64,000 nt of DNA from Catenaria anguillulae PL171 (GCA_002102555.1 MCFL01000121.1:1-64000); one strand, 5' to 3'; shown: positions 9,839 through 21,212, numbered from the stretch's first letter. Numbers and translations are program-made. The notes: a model not told the origin generated them from the sequence alone.

Positions 9839-10719
9839 AGTTTGTCTCTCGCTTTTGGGCCCGGTTGTTGGAACTCCTCGAGGTCAAGGTCAACCTTTCA
9901 TCTGCTTTTCATCCTCAGTCCAATGGGCAGACTGAACGCATCAATCAAATCATGGAGCAGTACCTTCGTTGTTTTGCCAATTACGACCAATCCAACTGGC
10001 CCGATTTACTTCCCATGGCCGAGTTTTCTTACAATCAGGCGCATCAAGAGTCCATCAACATGTCACCATTCTTTGCCAACTATGGCACTCACCCTCGGTT
10101 CTCTGTTTCCCAGCCTCACTCCTCCTCCATCCCTGCCGCCGAGCAGTGCATTTGTGACCTTGAAAGTGCTCGCTCCCGCCTTGTCTCGCATCTTCAATCA
10201 GCACAAGAGCGAAAGAAATGACACGCCAACAGCCACCGCATGGAGCAACCTCAACTCAAGATTGGTGATCTTGTCTGGCTCTCACGCGCAAACATCAAGA
10301 CCACCCGTCCTTGTGGCAAACTTGATTATAAGCGCATTGGCCTGTTTCCGATTGAGTCCATCATCATCATCAACGACGTGGCATACAAGCTCACACTTCC
10401 ACCCACTGTCTGGTTGCACCCTGTCTTTCATGTGTCCTTCCTTGAACCATACCGCGAATCATCCATTCCCGGTCATCATCAACGCCACCTCCTCCTGTGG
10501 AAATCGAAGGTGTCACCAAGTATGAAGTCAAGCGCATTTTGGATTCCCGGCGTGTTGGACGTGGCCTTCAGTATCTTGTATCTTGGAAGGGCTACCCACT
10601 TGGCGAAGCCTCTTGGGAACCTCGGTCGCATCTCTCAAATGCCGCAGACCTCGTCCGTGAATTCCATTCCCAAAATCCGGACAAGCCAACACTACGCGCC
10701 CTGTGGGACACTGGCGTTG

Positions 10720-10789
10720 AGGAGAGGGTAATGTCACAATCCTCCGTATTGTGACATGGTTTCTTGCTTAGCTGTTCGCATTTCATTTC
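10720..10789 (+). repeat. G2 polypurine tract and truncated 3' LTR
   Basis: A purine-rich stretch (gaggagagggta) directly precedes TGTCACAATCC at 10732, matching the putative 5' LTR start at 8287. The LTR is cut after 58 bp by the C2 LTR at 10790. Its remainder is not found at the other end of C2. Confidence 0.6.
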
Positions 10790-11085
10790 TGTTGAATATT
10801 CGATCCAGAATAGCAAGACAATGGACTTGTTGTGAGTGCAGGGGGTTGAAGTCGCGTGGTCCTCCTAGCCGCTCCCCCGGAGCGGCCTAGAGTCGGTTAC
10901 GGGGGCCCATGGCCAGTGCGGGAAGTTATCATTGTTTTTAGTCGTCATCCTCTTTTCTTCTTCTTCTCCCTCCCTCTCTCATCTCCCATGCCACCATGAG
11001 TGGTGCCTGAGAAATACAGTGAGGATCAATGGTCTCTCGATCTATTGACGCGAAATGGACCATGCAGATCCTCCACTTTCCCACA
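10790..11085 (-). repeat. C2 3' LTR with polypurine tract at 11086-11098
   Basis: It is the partner of 48885-49158. On the minus strand the LTR starts TGTGGGAAAGTGG and ends CGAATATTCAACA, and is preceded by GCCTGCGGGGGAG (11086-11098), the same polypurine tract as in C1 (36863-36876) and N1 (41254-41266). It differs from the other LTR by a 23-bp insertion near 10864-10887 built around the palindrome CCGCTCCCCCGGAGCGG. Confidence 0.9.
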
Positions 11086-11202
11086 CTCCCCCGCAGGCAT
11101 CACTCTGGGCATACCGGCCGGATAGGAAGCCAGGTGAATCGTTATCTGAGCGCTTTCGGTATCAATCACAAGAGTTACGACATACACACCCAATTTCGGC
11201 CC

Positions 11203-14200
11203 CTAGGTCGGACCCAGGCACGCCGATCCCAACCCAGTCAACCCAGCTATGGATCGGGTTTTTCTGGGATGCGTTGGGTATGGTGTCCAGGCCGTTACCA
11301 GTCTCTCTCCGTCCAGTCGAAACCCACACCTCTTAAGCTTGGGTTCATCCCTCAAGTTGTCAATGCATACGATCTGCTCTATTGCGCCTGACCCAATCAC
11401 GACATCGTCGCCATGTGACACCTTGTGCCGCCATCCTGAACCAGTCCCATCAGATCCAAACTGCGCGCTGGCCTCGCTCTCCGCCAGCTCAACGCTCCCA
11501 TTCGCCACCACCGCCACGCTCGCCCCGACCGCCACCACTGCCACGCTCACCCTGACCGTCGCCCGCGTCACGCCTTGTCGCCCCACCAGCATCACGCTCA
11601 CCGTCGCCCGCGTCATGCTCGCCCCGACCGCCACCACCGCCACGCTCGCCTTGACCGTCGCCCGCGTCACGCCCTTGTCGCCCACCATGTCTCCATGGGT
11701 TCTCAACGTACACATTGTCCCCATCTTCAGCATGTACCCACTTTTCCATGTCCCCAACTACATGCGTTCGTTCGCGTTGCACTGGCACATTCCTCAGCAG
11801 GCGGACCGAGCAACCCTGTTCCCAGCAAGCGTGAATCATATCAGGCAAAGCCTTGATCTATACCAACCGAAGGGCGACTGGCACAGTCGCAGGATCAAGT
11901 CTATACCTGTTGATCGAGTGTGCTGTCAGAGTTTTCCAGGACCACGAAAACGATTTGCAAGGTGCATACCTCTGTCCAAGGCTCCTGTGTCGCACGTTTG
12001 CCGCGCCCCTCAGCTTTTCCATTGGTCAAGCTCCAAGGCTGGCTGGAATGCGCAAAGGAACTGGCCGACGAGCTGTAGATGGTGGATACAGGGTCAGTTC
12101 AGGACGCATGACGAATGCAAAGATGGAATGGCGTGAAGGTGATCCTCTCCATCCTCTCCTCGGCGTTTGGCACCACATTACCTTCAACATCACGCGGCAT
12201 CCGCATTGCTTCATACACGAAGTATCCCCCTTCTTTCACAATCTTGTCATCCCAATACACACACTTGTACACGTGCCAGCTTGTGCCTTGATGGTGTTGG
12301 GGCTGTGAAGTACATAGCCATGATTCGCGAGATGAGATGATGGGTATGAACGAGAAATAGGATTTGTGAGTCACGCACCAAAGCTCGGACAAGCGCAGGG
12401 GCCAGTTGTCTGATTTCACCGGGACCATGGCGTTCTGGTTTGTGTGAACGAGCACCAACCACGGCATTGCGCAAATCGCCGTCCTTGGGCTTATTCTGTG
12501 CCCGATCCATCACACTGACATCAACCATATCCCGCATCCTTGGTTCATGCTGAAACAATGACAGTAGGTTGTTGCCAGCAATAGGCACGTCGCCCAGCCT
12601 ACGGCAGCCTGAAACAATGTTGTGCATGACGAACCGCCAGATCCTGTTCTTGACAACATCCATGTTGGTAGCATGACGATTCGTGTTTGCAACGTCGCGC
12701 TTTGTTGGCGCGCGCTTTGTTTCGCCAACACGGGATTCCTCGGTCTCGGTTGATATGTGCTTGAGAGGGCCAAGGCGGTTTTGGAACAGTTCGGCATGGA
12801 CCAGGATATGGAACTTGGGTTTCAGGCGCAAGTTCTTGATTGCGACAACATCCAAGGTGACAATAAAGTTGAGCAACGTGCGAACGGCATTCGACAACTG
12901 ATTGCCGTCGCCGCGGTAGATGGTGTCTGCATACAGCATGCGTGCAACCTGGTAAATTACGGCGAATGAGTCATCCGTCACATTATTTGCTCGGGGCTGA
13001 TGGGAAGGCAGCGCGTACCGTGCAAACATGCTGGGCTAAGTCCCAAACGGGTTGTGAGACAACATCGGTGACGTCCAGCACAGCCAGGCAGTGGGAAAGC
13101 AGTTGAGCCAGGTAGCGGAAATCACGACCAAGATGCGATTTGAAGTACTTGGGGTTTGCTTGGATTGGTCGCGAGTACGCGTGATACTTGTGCGCACGGA
13201 GGAAGGCGTCAAGTCGGGCAATCTGAGCATCGGATCGGCCGTCAAACGCCAGCTTGGTCGTCTCTTTGATGATGCCAAGCAGAACCGTGTGCAGGATTTC
13301 TATTGGGGTGTCGCTGTTTTGCAGAACAGAGTGTCAGAATGTGTGGGAATACACAACCTGATTCAGCAACGTACTGGTGTGGGTCAAACAGCGGTGGCTG
13401 GAACTGAAAAAAGTCAGAGTCTCGAAGGTCAGGGCGGGCAGCGAGGGTTGCTTGCCTTGAGCGGTACGCTGCGACAGTTTGCGCCACGAGGTATGTTGCC
13501 TAAGCATGAAGTGTATAGGTCAGCTTTTGTCACAGTGACTGTCCAGAGTCAAGACATACCATGCACACACGACAGAGGTTTTGCCGGCCGCCTCCAACAA
13601 GCCCACCACAGAGTGCAGTATGCATCGGGTTGTCAGCCTTTATTGCAAGAACAGATCCAACGACCAAGACATTCTCACCCAGAAAGGCATCGTAAACAAT
13701 GATTCCCTCCTGCAGAGTGGTTCGGATGTGTCACAGAGTGCACCACCTATGACAGTCGCATGGATTGACTTGTTGGTGACAAGGAACTGGGCGAAAAAAG
13801 ACCGAAGGTGATTCGGGAGAGATGCTAAACAACGCGATTCTCGTCAGCTCTGGGCAATGGATAAGGTAGTGAGAGAGCGGGATTCGCACCAAACGACATT
13901 TCCCACTTGTAATTTGGCCCAAACGATCGAGTGCGACGTCCAAAATCATCACCAAACAGCAGCAGTGGCAGTGCAATCACCTTGCGGCCAGCCGCCCGTG
14001 CCCGATACTCATCGCGAGCGTTAGCCATGGTAGCAGTCACATGCCCGAGGCCGTGGGGAAGTTGGTCAAAGGCATAATCGCCTGGTACTGGAGCGAATGG
14101 GACCTCTGGTTGAGCTGGTTGGACAATCCGAACACCAACGACTTGGATACGCTCGTGATCGATATGTGAGGTGATCTCGGAAATCGGGATTTCAGCATGT

Positions 14201-15963
14201 GCATCGGGGACTATGCGCACTGGAATGACGTCTTGATCTTGGGGACGGTTGGCGGCCTCCGCTTCAGGGCATGGGCAGATTGACGCAAAGATGCGGTCTT
14301 CGATTTGGTCGTCATCGTCACCGTTCGCAGCAGCACGACGGTAGCTGCCGAGGATTTTGGCGATGGGGTAATGTGGATTGCTCGTTCGGATGTAATCGTG
14401 TACAAAGACATTGAATGCTGGGCGAAAGTTGTTGCCGGGCACTTGCACCATGGGCGTTGCAAAGACGGGCGACTCGCAAACACGAGAGGCCTCCATAATG
14501 TGTTGCAGCGGCGCATCATGAGCGACGCGTCGAGGGTGTCGAATGAGATTCCGAGCAAACAGCGGGTTAGAGAAAAGAGTCTTGATGATGTCGGGGATGC
14601 TTGGAAGGTGAAGCACATTGACGCTATCGGCAGTTTGATGCACATACTATATGAATGTGCGTCAGATATCGATCCCGGCAGAAACAGTGGCAGATAGTTT
14701 GAACGTACTGAAGTGATTGACACGCTGACCGGCAGTTGTTCTGCAAACAGTTGGTACTTGAGAAAGTGTGAGACTCTGGGCAAGTTAGGCACCCCCATGA
14801 GCTCGATGATCCGATGAAGGTTCTTGAAAACCTCGACAGACTACAGAGCACCAAACAATGTGAGAACGGGGTTACAGCCGACCAAAGCGAAACAAGAATG
14901 AGCAACGGACCATGTGATGCCGGCCACAACGGAAAAACACGTCCAACAATGCCGTTGGCTTGTTTGGATAGGGGTACCATCCTGGCTCAAACTCAATGAC
15001 ACGCCCGTCGCGATTTCGGAGCACGTGCTGCCCATTCAGACCACCGCCTCCACCACCACCACCACCACCACCACCACCACCACCACCACCACCACCACCA
15101 CCATCACGGTCGGGGTCAATAGGGCGAAGGAACATGTCCACTTCGTAGACATCATCCATTCCACCACCATTCCCATCACCGCCACCATCAGGGTCACCAC
15201 CCGCTCCTGCAACAGCGCTGCCGCGACGTGGCACAATCAATTGTAGGACAGTTCCCTTTCGGGCAAGCGCAACGTCACGCTCCATCAGGTCGGCAATTTG
15301 TCGGAGAGCTTGGCCCAGCTGCGTGTCCTCGTTCAGTACGTCGTCTTGTGCGTCGGGATCCAAGTCATCATCTCCTTCAGAACCACCATCAGAACCATGC
15401 TGCCCATTTGAAGCGTTCTTAGCATCCTCCTCTGATTCGTCCTCCCAGGCTGCAGCCGTCTCACTTCCTTCTTGACTCGCATGAGCGCCGTCTGCATCGG
15501 AAGAAGCTGCACTGGTTCCGATTCCACCACTAGTGTGAGGTACCGTTTCAGTGGGTCTCGCAGGACCACATGATTGTTGCCCAGCGCATGCTGTGCCCAA
15601 TGGTTTCCTTAAGCCAAACCATCCCAGTTGCTGGAACTTGTGGACGAGTTCATCGCCGAGAAACTGTTCTAGTGGCAGAGTTGAGGAGGAGGACGAAGCT
15701 GCTGAGGCAGGGCGCCGGTCGTGTGGGTTGAGGTGCGGCAGAGAGTCTTCTGTGTCGGATGATGAATGGCCTGGTACAGTGTGCGCAGCGCCACTGTTGA
15801 GTCTTTGGAGCTTCCTGCTCTTACGGTGGCAGCTTTTTTGGTGGTTGTTGCGCTCCTTTTCAAAACGGAACAGCTTGCTGCAGTTGGCGCACACATGTTG
15901 TATGGTGTATCCATTGTGAATTGTGACAGGATGGTCCAGCTTGGAAGAGGTCAAACCACGCAC
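11203..15963 (-). CDS. Plavaka-like (CACTA-related) transposase, multi-exon
   Basis: Predicted to cut and paste the surrounding element. Exon 1 (15963 to about 14930) has a C2H2-like finger, VCANCSKLFRFEKERNNHQ with SCH, a long acidic Ser-rich linker, a run of 22 glycines, and a helical start WYPYPNKPTALLDV. After introns follow IIELMGVPNLPRVSHF, then KVIALPLLLFGDDFGRR (acidic, likely catalytic region), YFKSHLGRDFRYLAQLL in the 13.0-13.3 kb part, and in 12,247-13,029 RLKPKFHILVHAELFQNRLG and ANTNRHATNMDVV. These blocks recall large fungal transposases of the Plavaka group, from memory of the family. The tail (11,490-11,850) is Gly/Arg-rich. Exon borders are approximate. Confidence 0.7.
11497..11690. 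repeat. GC-rich minisatellite in the transposase 3' end
   Basis: Imperfect repeats built on cgccaccaccgccacgctcg and ccgtcgcccgcgtcacg. On the minus strand they encode DAGDGQGERGGGGGRGE-like units, a glycine/arginine-rich tail resembling RNA-binding RGG regions. Confidence 0.75.
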
Positions 15964-16391
15964 TCATTGATAGCTTGTGTATAGCGTTCCATCCGAGACA
16001 TCCGTGGCTTTCGCGTCACTTGTTCCCACAACACACAGGCGCGACTGTCACAAGCCTCATTCATTCCCACACCCACTTTGGCTGCTGTTCGACCGACAAA
16101 GAGCCAATGCACTGGCAGGATGCACCAGCCCGGCATCACATGCTCCCACGTTTTCGAGCAGCAGCTTGAAGCCCGTGCAGCGACGGGCGTCTCACACAAG
16201 ATGGAGCCAGCAATGACCAGCATAGCGACCGTCATGTGACGGAATCGACCCAACCGGCGGCCACAGCTGGTGACAGCCTTTTGTTGAGCCTTGCAGTCAG
16301 TGTGGAGGTATAAAACCCAAGCGTTTCCGTCGGCATCCAGTTGGGTTGGCATCCATCAATCATCTTGCTGTCCATCATCATCTTCACCACA

Positions 16392-17887
16392 ATGGCCGAC
16401 AACGCTGATCAAGCGACACTTCCTCCTCATCACGGAATGCAGCAGCAGCCAGCCAGCCTGGAAGGCAACTTGCAGCCTCCACCCACATTCCTCAGCCTGC
16501 AGCAGCTTGAGACCCTGTTCTCGTTTGAGCAATGGGATACGCTCTCAGCGTCTCAGCAAGGTTACATCCACTATGTGGTATGTTTCCTTTCGCATCCTAC
16601 ATGGTTGGCCTCCTTTTCCGTGGTGTAACTCCCTTCCAAATCTACCCTTTCCATCGACAGCTTCACCATTCTCAAGTTTTTCCTGCTCCTGCAACCCCTG
16701 AACCTCAAGAACCTGCGCTTTCGCCCATCTTGCCCCTCTCGTACCGATCCGAAGTCCGTGATGTGTGCAACAGAGGCATGGTGCTGGAGGCGACATTCCC
16801 TATGGCGCCAAATCCTGACGAAGCTGTCATTTTTTGTACGTCCTTTCTCCTGAGCTGCTCTTCCCTCGCTCGCGCGCTGAGACCATCCTTTTCGCTCCTT
16901 GCACGCTTCTTTCTCACACTGCGATCATTCTTTTCCCGCCTTGTGCCCTTCCTTCTCGCTTGCACCGCGGTCACCCTTTTCGCCACACTCTCTTCCTCAC
17001 ATGCTATGTCATCATCATCGTTTTCCCGCCTTGCGCGGTTTCTTCTCACTTGCACCGCGATTATCCCTTTCCCGCCTCACCCTCTTCCTCACCTGCACTG
17101 CGATCATCCTTTCCCGCCTGGCACGCGATTGCTTTCTTCCTTACTGATCGAATGCCGCACCCTTGCACTGAAACAGAGTTTCCTTATTGGTTATGTTGGT
17201 GGCACCCCTTGTTCATCCAATACGGCAACTGCATGCAAGCCGACGTCCAAGCGGCGGTGGCCTCTCACTTCCGTTCGACGTGCAACTCCACTCGCAAACG
17301 GTGGAAGGAGAACCTCCTCGCTCCCATCCCAAACGAGGTTTGCCTCAATCCCCGGGTTGCCTTCGTGAGGGCCATTACTGGCTCCACGTATGCCCTCGAT
17401 GAGATCAGCGACGACGTCACCCCATTCCGCTTTGCGGCCCTTGTATGCCTTTTTTCCGCTTCCATTGAAAGTGTTCTAACGTTAACGCTGTGTTGTTGCT
17501 CCCTAGCTCTGGATGCGTGACATCATGGCCTGTCTCGCCATCGAGTTCGGCAAGAAGAGCGCAAGCCAGCTGTCGACACTCCCCACGTCTGCCAACCTCA
17601 TGGCCTTGCTCGCGAACACTCGCTTCAAGCTTGCAACTGCAGAAAGCGCAAAGGGTCTCCATGCAGTCCTCGCTATTTTGGCGGAAAGGGGTGACGTGTT
17701 CTCGGCCCTGGCGCCCTTTGAGACATGGGTTGACCAATACATGTCCAAGGAGGCCATCATCGCCCAAGACAACGTGCAGTACAGCCCTCCACAAGTCACG
17801 CCTCCCCCTCCCCCTCCCCCCTCTGCCACGACCTCGGGTCCGCTGAGTCTCACGTTGTTTGGAAACGGACAAGATTCCGACGAGTAA
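16392..17887 (+). CDS. Passenger gene of the Plavaka-like transposon, unknown function
   Basis: Four exons with GT..AG introns: 16392-16577, 16661-16835, about 17177-17442 and 17507-17887. The start MADNADQATLPPHHGMQQQ follows a pyrimidine-rich leader. The protein of about 330 residues has a Pro/Gln-rich N-terminus, a helical middle (LPLSYRSEVRDVCNRGM), an aromatic segment FPYWLCWWHPLFIQYGNCM, a basic stretch RSTCNSTRKRWKENL, then LWMRDIMACLAIEFGKKSA and a polyproline tail. The exon 2/3 joint is off frame, perhaps a homopolymer error at 16830-16835. It is transcribed away from the transposase from a shared 430-bp spacer. No family was recognised; a role as transposition accessory or DNA-binding factor is a guess. 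Confidence 0.65.
16838..17160 (+). repeat. Intronic minisatellite of about 45-50 bp units
   Basis: The second intron of the passenger gene consists of degenerate units with cccgcctt...ttctcacttgcaccgcgatcatcc, about six copies. They create repeated pyrimidine-rich, acceptor-like tracts. Confidence 0.7.
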
Positions 17888-18330
17888 GTGTTGTTTTACG
17901 TTTTGTGTTGTTTTACATATTCACAACTTGTAAGTTCTATACATATCCATACGATGTTTAGCATGTCATGGTTCTCGGCTTTCATCCCTCTTTTGCGGCA
18001 CTGGTGTGAGACATGACCTCTGATCGATCAAGTAGAAACGGGTCACGTGAACCACCAAAACAAGCACTTGCTTGCTCTTTGCACTTGCAGCGACTCAAAG
18101 AGGCCTGTGCGCACCCGAGTATTCCCTGCTCCCTCAACCGACCATCTCCTGACCCATTTCGTTTCGTGGTACAATAAATGTTTTACCATCCATTCTTCTG
18201 CACCCGTCCTATGCCTCTCTTGCCCGTTCGAGGTGGATACAACGATTGCCTGACAGCGACATCGGTCCCCGCAGTATCTAGCCCTGTCCATTGTAGCAGC
18301 TCCCATTGTCGTCTCGTATCTTTTGGTCGC
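17888..18330 (+). other. Non-coding: 3' region of the passenger gene
   Basis: This 440-bp stretch is AT-richer after the stop codon, with atacatatccatac and a possible poly(A) signal AATAAA (about 18173-18178). No gene is seen. It ends at LINE A2; the 7-bp flank tggtcgc (18324-18330) is the left TSD. Confidence 0.6.
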
Positions 18331-18555
18331 TTTTTTTTTTTTTTGGGGTGGTCACTACCACATGTATTGAAGCTGAAAACCAACACAGAAGTCTTGAAGG
18401 AAGGTACAAGAGCAGGAAGGTCACAGATCCATGACACTCAACAGATGACAAGAGCAAGCAGAGAAAATGGCAAGCAATTGGTGGTAGGGGCACTTGGCCA
18501 TGGGGACAACAAAGAGAGAGAGGGAGAGAGAGAGGGAGAGAGAGAGGGAGAGAGA

Positions 18556-18586
<31 letters not shown>

Positions 18587-20490
18587 GAAGTAAGCAGACG
18601 GAAAGTAACAGGGTCTGAGGTCGACATTCAACCACATCACGGATGCACAAAATGAACAACATGCAACAGAGAACCAAGAAAGGTTGAAGTCAAATAAAGG
18701 GAAGCAGTGTCAAAACAACGGTGAGCATACGAGGACAAGGGAAGGTTACGCCATACGCACAGAGGCAGCAGTTGGAGAAAGCAAGGGGACAAAAACAGAA
18801 TGTGTACCTGACTGTACCCTGACACGGGTAGCAAAGCGTTGCTGTGAGTGTCCAAACCCAAACCTGGGGGTTGAGAGCCCTGGGAAGGTGCTGTGGAACC
18901 GCCATTCGCCAAAGGAAACCGGTGCATGCGAGGCTGATGAGGAGCCAACGAGGGGTGGGCAGCCAGCGTGGCACTCGTAGATGTAATGTGCGGCAACGAG
19001 CGCAAGGTTCATGGGCGACTGATGGGCCACTGGGGCGCCTGCCTCCTGACAGTGGGGACATTGACAGGGCTGCCGGGCCACAAGCGGATTTTCTGGTGTG
19101 CGTTGCTCGATCGGTCCAACAAGCCTGCAACGCTCCTTCCACAGCACAGTTTGGATGGTCGTAGAAGCGATTGAGACAATTCGCGCGAGGATAGATACGA
19201 GGTTGGGAAATTGTTGTCTCAGGCGCACCTCGACTACGCATGCTGCAGTTGCCCGTAATTTGGCTGGATCCATTAGCCGCTCGACGAGTGTCTTTGCTGC
19301 CGCTTGGTGCGCCGTCATCCTGCGACGCCGTAACAGCTCCACGACTTGCTCGTGCACATCTAATCGGCATGTCCAGAATATGTTGGCAAGTGAGCGACAC
19401 CTGAGCCAATGTTGTTGATCATCGAGAGCACCGCAGAGCACACAATTTGGGGACGGTACCCGCTCTGGCCAATACTTGTGGAGTTGAGCACGAGTTGGCA
19501 GGCGACTCGTCAAAACCTTGACGCGGAACGTGACTGATGCGTCGTCGGCAAACGTTGCGAACATGGCCGATGCCTTGCGACCATTACGAATGGCCCCGTC
19601 AAACACCATCAGGTCAGGCTGCCCAACCAACTTGAGCATACACGAGTACAAATTGACGCGGGATTGCATCTGTGCTTGTCGCCGAATTGCGCGGCCCACC
19701 TGTGCGTATACCAGCTCATGACCTACCTGCACCAGCGCGCCGAAGTCAATTGCGTCCAGAAACCGTGGCGAAAAGGCGTACACCTCACGGCAATTTGCAC
19801 CACAACGGGCAAGCTCGTCAGCCCTCTCGTTCCCTGCATCCCCATCATGGCCCTTGACCTTCACGAGATCCAGCACGAGCCTCTTTTCCTTAACCAGTGC
19901 ACGAAGGACCAGTAACAAGTCGTGCAGCGGCGACGGGTGACGTGGCCCAATCGCCTTGGCATCGGGCAGGTCCAGAAACATGGGAACAACCTGCACGGTG
20001 ACAGCCGAGTCTGAAAAGACACGCGCATGCGATCCGACAGGGAGCTTGTCAACGATTGCAATAACAGCGGCGATCTCAGGGCGTGATGAACTAGTCGGAG
20101 CGGGCGGCAGTCGGCCGAAGACTTCCAGGTCGAGCTGGGGGCAGTGAGCACCGAGTCCCATAACGGCATCAGTCGTATCCGTAGCGGGTTGCAGCGAGCC
20201 GTCGGTCCAACAATCAAGGATTGTGCCATGGTGCGTTGTGAGCGGTTGCGTGACATTGGCGAGAGGTGGAGCTGAGTAGGCTGAGCTTGAGTGGTGGCTG
20301 TCGTCATCACTGTCGCTATCGTCGCTGTCTACATCCATGTCGTCTTGCACATACCCAGGGAAGAAACTGGACATGTACGGGCAGTGCTTGGGCAATTCGT
20401 GGTTGGGCGCGAGAACAACATACGCGTCCACACCGTCCCGACGCCTCGTGAGAGACTTGGCTGAGATGGGGTACGTGTACGCAAGTGGGA
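18331..20490 (-). mobile_element. LINE family A, copy A2
   Basis: T-run at 18331-18344, then 3' UTR and ORF2. Homology with A3 ends at 20490, followed by tggtcgc (20491-20497), which repeats 18324-18330: a 7-bp TSD, short for this family but placed exactly at both ends. The insertion lies in the right arm of the Plavaka-like transposon. Confidence 0.88.
18746..20431 (-). CDS. LINE A2 ORF2 C-terminal part: RNase H and zinc fingers
   Basis: 561 open residues. After an acidic Ser/Asp-rich spacer, RNase H has CWTDGSLQPAT (Asp 77), SSSRPEIAAV (Glu), VFSDSAVTV (Asp) and KVKGHDGDAGNERADELA (His and Asp). A zf-RVT-type finger follows (CVLCGALDDQQHWLRC), then about 200 residues shared by families A, B and D, including CQCPHC and AAHYIYECHAG. 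RNase H removes template RNA during target-primed reverse transcription. The first ATG is internal: the true ORF2 with RT lay upstream and was lost by 5' truncation. Confidence 0.88.
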   Translation of the reverse strand: MDAYVVLAPNHELPKHCPYMSSFFPGYVQDDMDVDSDDSDSDDDSHHSSSAYSAPPLANVTQPLTTHHGTILDCWTDGSLQPATDTTDAVMGLGAHCPQLDLEVFGRLPPAPTSSSRPEIAAVIAIVDKLPVGSHARVFSDSAVTVQVVPMFLDLPDAKAIGPRHPSPLHDLLLVLRALVKEKRLVLDLVKVKGHDGDAGNERADELARCGANCREVYAFSPRFLDAIDFGALVQVGHELVYAQVGRAIRRQAQMQSRVNLYSCMLKLVGQPDLMVFDGAIRNGRKASAMFATFADDASVTFRVKVLTSRLPTRAQLHKYWPERVPSPNCVLCGALDDQQHWLRCRSLANIFWTCRLDVHEQVVELLRRRRMTAHQAAAKTLVERLMDPAKLRATAACVVEVRLRQQFPNLVSILARIVSIASTTIQTVLWKERCRLVGPIEQRTPENPLVARQPCQCPHCQEAGAPVAHQSPMNLALVAAHYIYECHAGCPPLVGSSSASHAPVSFGEWRFHSTFPGLSTPRFGFGHSQQRFATRVRVQSGTHSVFVPLLSPTAASVRMA

Positions 20491-20497
20491 TGGTCGC

Positions 20498-21180
20498 ACC
20501 GTCTAACCACAGTGCTTGGTACCATTACTTTGAACCATGACTCATCTTCGGCGTGGCAATCAATACTAACCATTCCGTTTTCAACCACAGGCAACGTATC
20601 CGAGTTGCATTCAAACCTAGGCATGGTATGCAATCGCACGTTTCAGCACCTGAAGTAGATACTTGATGTCGACTGACGCAACGCTTGCTTGACACAGTTG
20701 TCCACCAGTGTTCCCATTCGCAGCACGCAACCCTGTCTTTGTTGTGTTTTCTTTCCTTTTTTCAGCTCCATCCCAGTTTTGCATTCCATCGTTGGGCCTG
20801 GGCTCAGAGAAAACAATGTATATCAATGTCTGTGTCCTTCTCTTTTTTGCCAGTGGGTCGGCTCCTTTGAGACCTTGGAACTGCGCTTCGGACAGGTCGA
20901 CATGCCAACAGTGAATGTGGTGACGTGGTGGTAACGCTGACTGGTAATGTGGTAACGCTCGCTGGTAGAGATGCAGTGTCGTTGACTGGTAGAATCGTGG
21001 CACCGCTGACTGGCAGAAACGTGGTGTTGTCGACTGGCAGAAACGTGGTGTTGTCGTCTGGCAGACATGTGGTACCGCCGACTGGCGGGTACATGGACTT
21101 GTCGCTTGGGTCGGGCCCGGAAATGTTCCTCCCAGAGACATCATAGCGGAGGTGGATCGGCTGGGTTGGTCACGCCCAGG
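20498..21180 (-). other. Right arm of the Plavaka-like transposon with 24-bp minisatellite and possible exon
   Basis: At about 20930-21090 a 24-bp unit (ctggcagaaacgtggtgttg plus four bases) is repeated about seven times, a likely subterminal binding array. On the minus strand at 20500-20639 there is an open segment MRLHTMPRFECNSD...VSIDCHAEDES that could be an exon of an unrecognised gene cut by LINE A2. Nothing else is identifiable. Confidence 0.5.
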
Positions 21181-21212
21181 TCTGATCTGGGGGCCGAAAT
21201 TGGGTGTGTATG

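Larger units (their letters stand above)
8549..10731 (+). pseudogene. G2 chromovirus pol remnant: linker, integrase, chromodomain
   Basis: Only the end of pol survives. The integrase finger reads HDSKLAGHFGINKSL, YTWPGLKSMVADYV and CDICKRAK; the core has SLDFVTDLPPV (D), IVRLHGLPNDAVSDRGPQF (D) and FHPQSNGQTERINQIMEQY (E). After the GPY/F-like region (LVWLSRANIK, KRIGLFPIES) comes a chromodomain at 10497-10700 (YEVKRILDSRR, YLVSWKGYPLGEASWEP), which in chromoviruses targets integration to marked chromatin. The core is interrupted by a MITE (9107-9571) and a solo LTR (9629-9838). Gag, protease, RT and RNase H are deleted. Confidence 0.9.
11181..21212. mobile_element. Plavaka/CACTA-like DNA transposon, 10 kb, with passenger gene
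   Basis: The ends are inverted repeats: 23 bp identical (catacacacccaatttcgg...) at 11181-11203 and 21190-21212, with weaker similarity for another 40 bp or so. Inside are a multi-exon transposase gene (-), a divergent intron-bearing passenger gene (+), minisatellites near both ends, and LINE A2 (18331-20490). If the element starts at CACACCC, the flanking TSD is TA. It lies between the RNase H end and the polypurine tract of C2. Confidence 0.8.

Noticed and set aside
11249-12136. A 295-residue plus-strand ORF
   Set aside because: It is opposite the transposase exons and made largely of the GC-rich minisatellite; no coding support.
15047-15106. A CRISPR-like or structural repeat at the (CCA)n tract
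   Set aside because: It is a simple trinucleotide run coding for polyglycine in the transposase; no spacers exist anywhere in the window.
18844-19418. Several open frames on the plus strand across LINE A2 (and again across A3 at 27625-28199)
   Set aside because: They are antisense shadows of the ORF2 coding sequence; they repeat with every copy and have no domain of their own.
11181-21212. A Polinton/Maverick-type giant transposon or integrated virus
   Set aside because: No DNA polymerase B, integrase, packaging ATPase or capsid sequence lies between the inverted ends.
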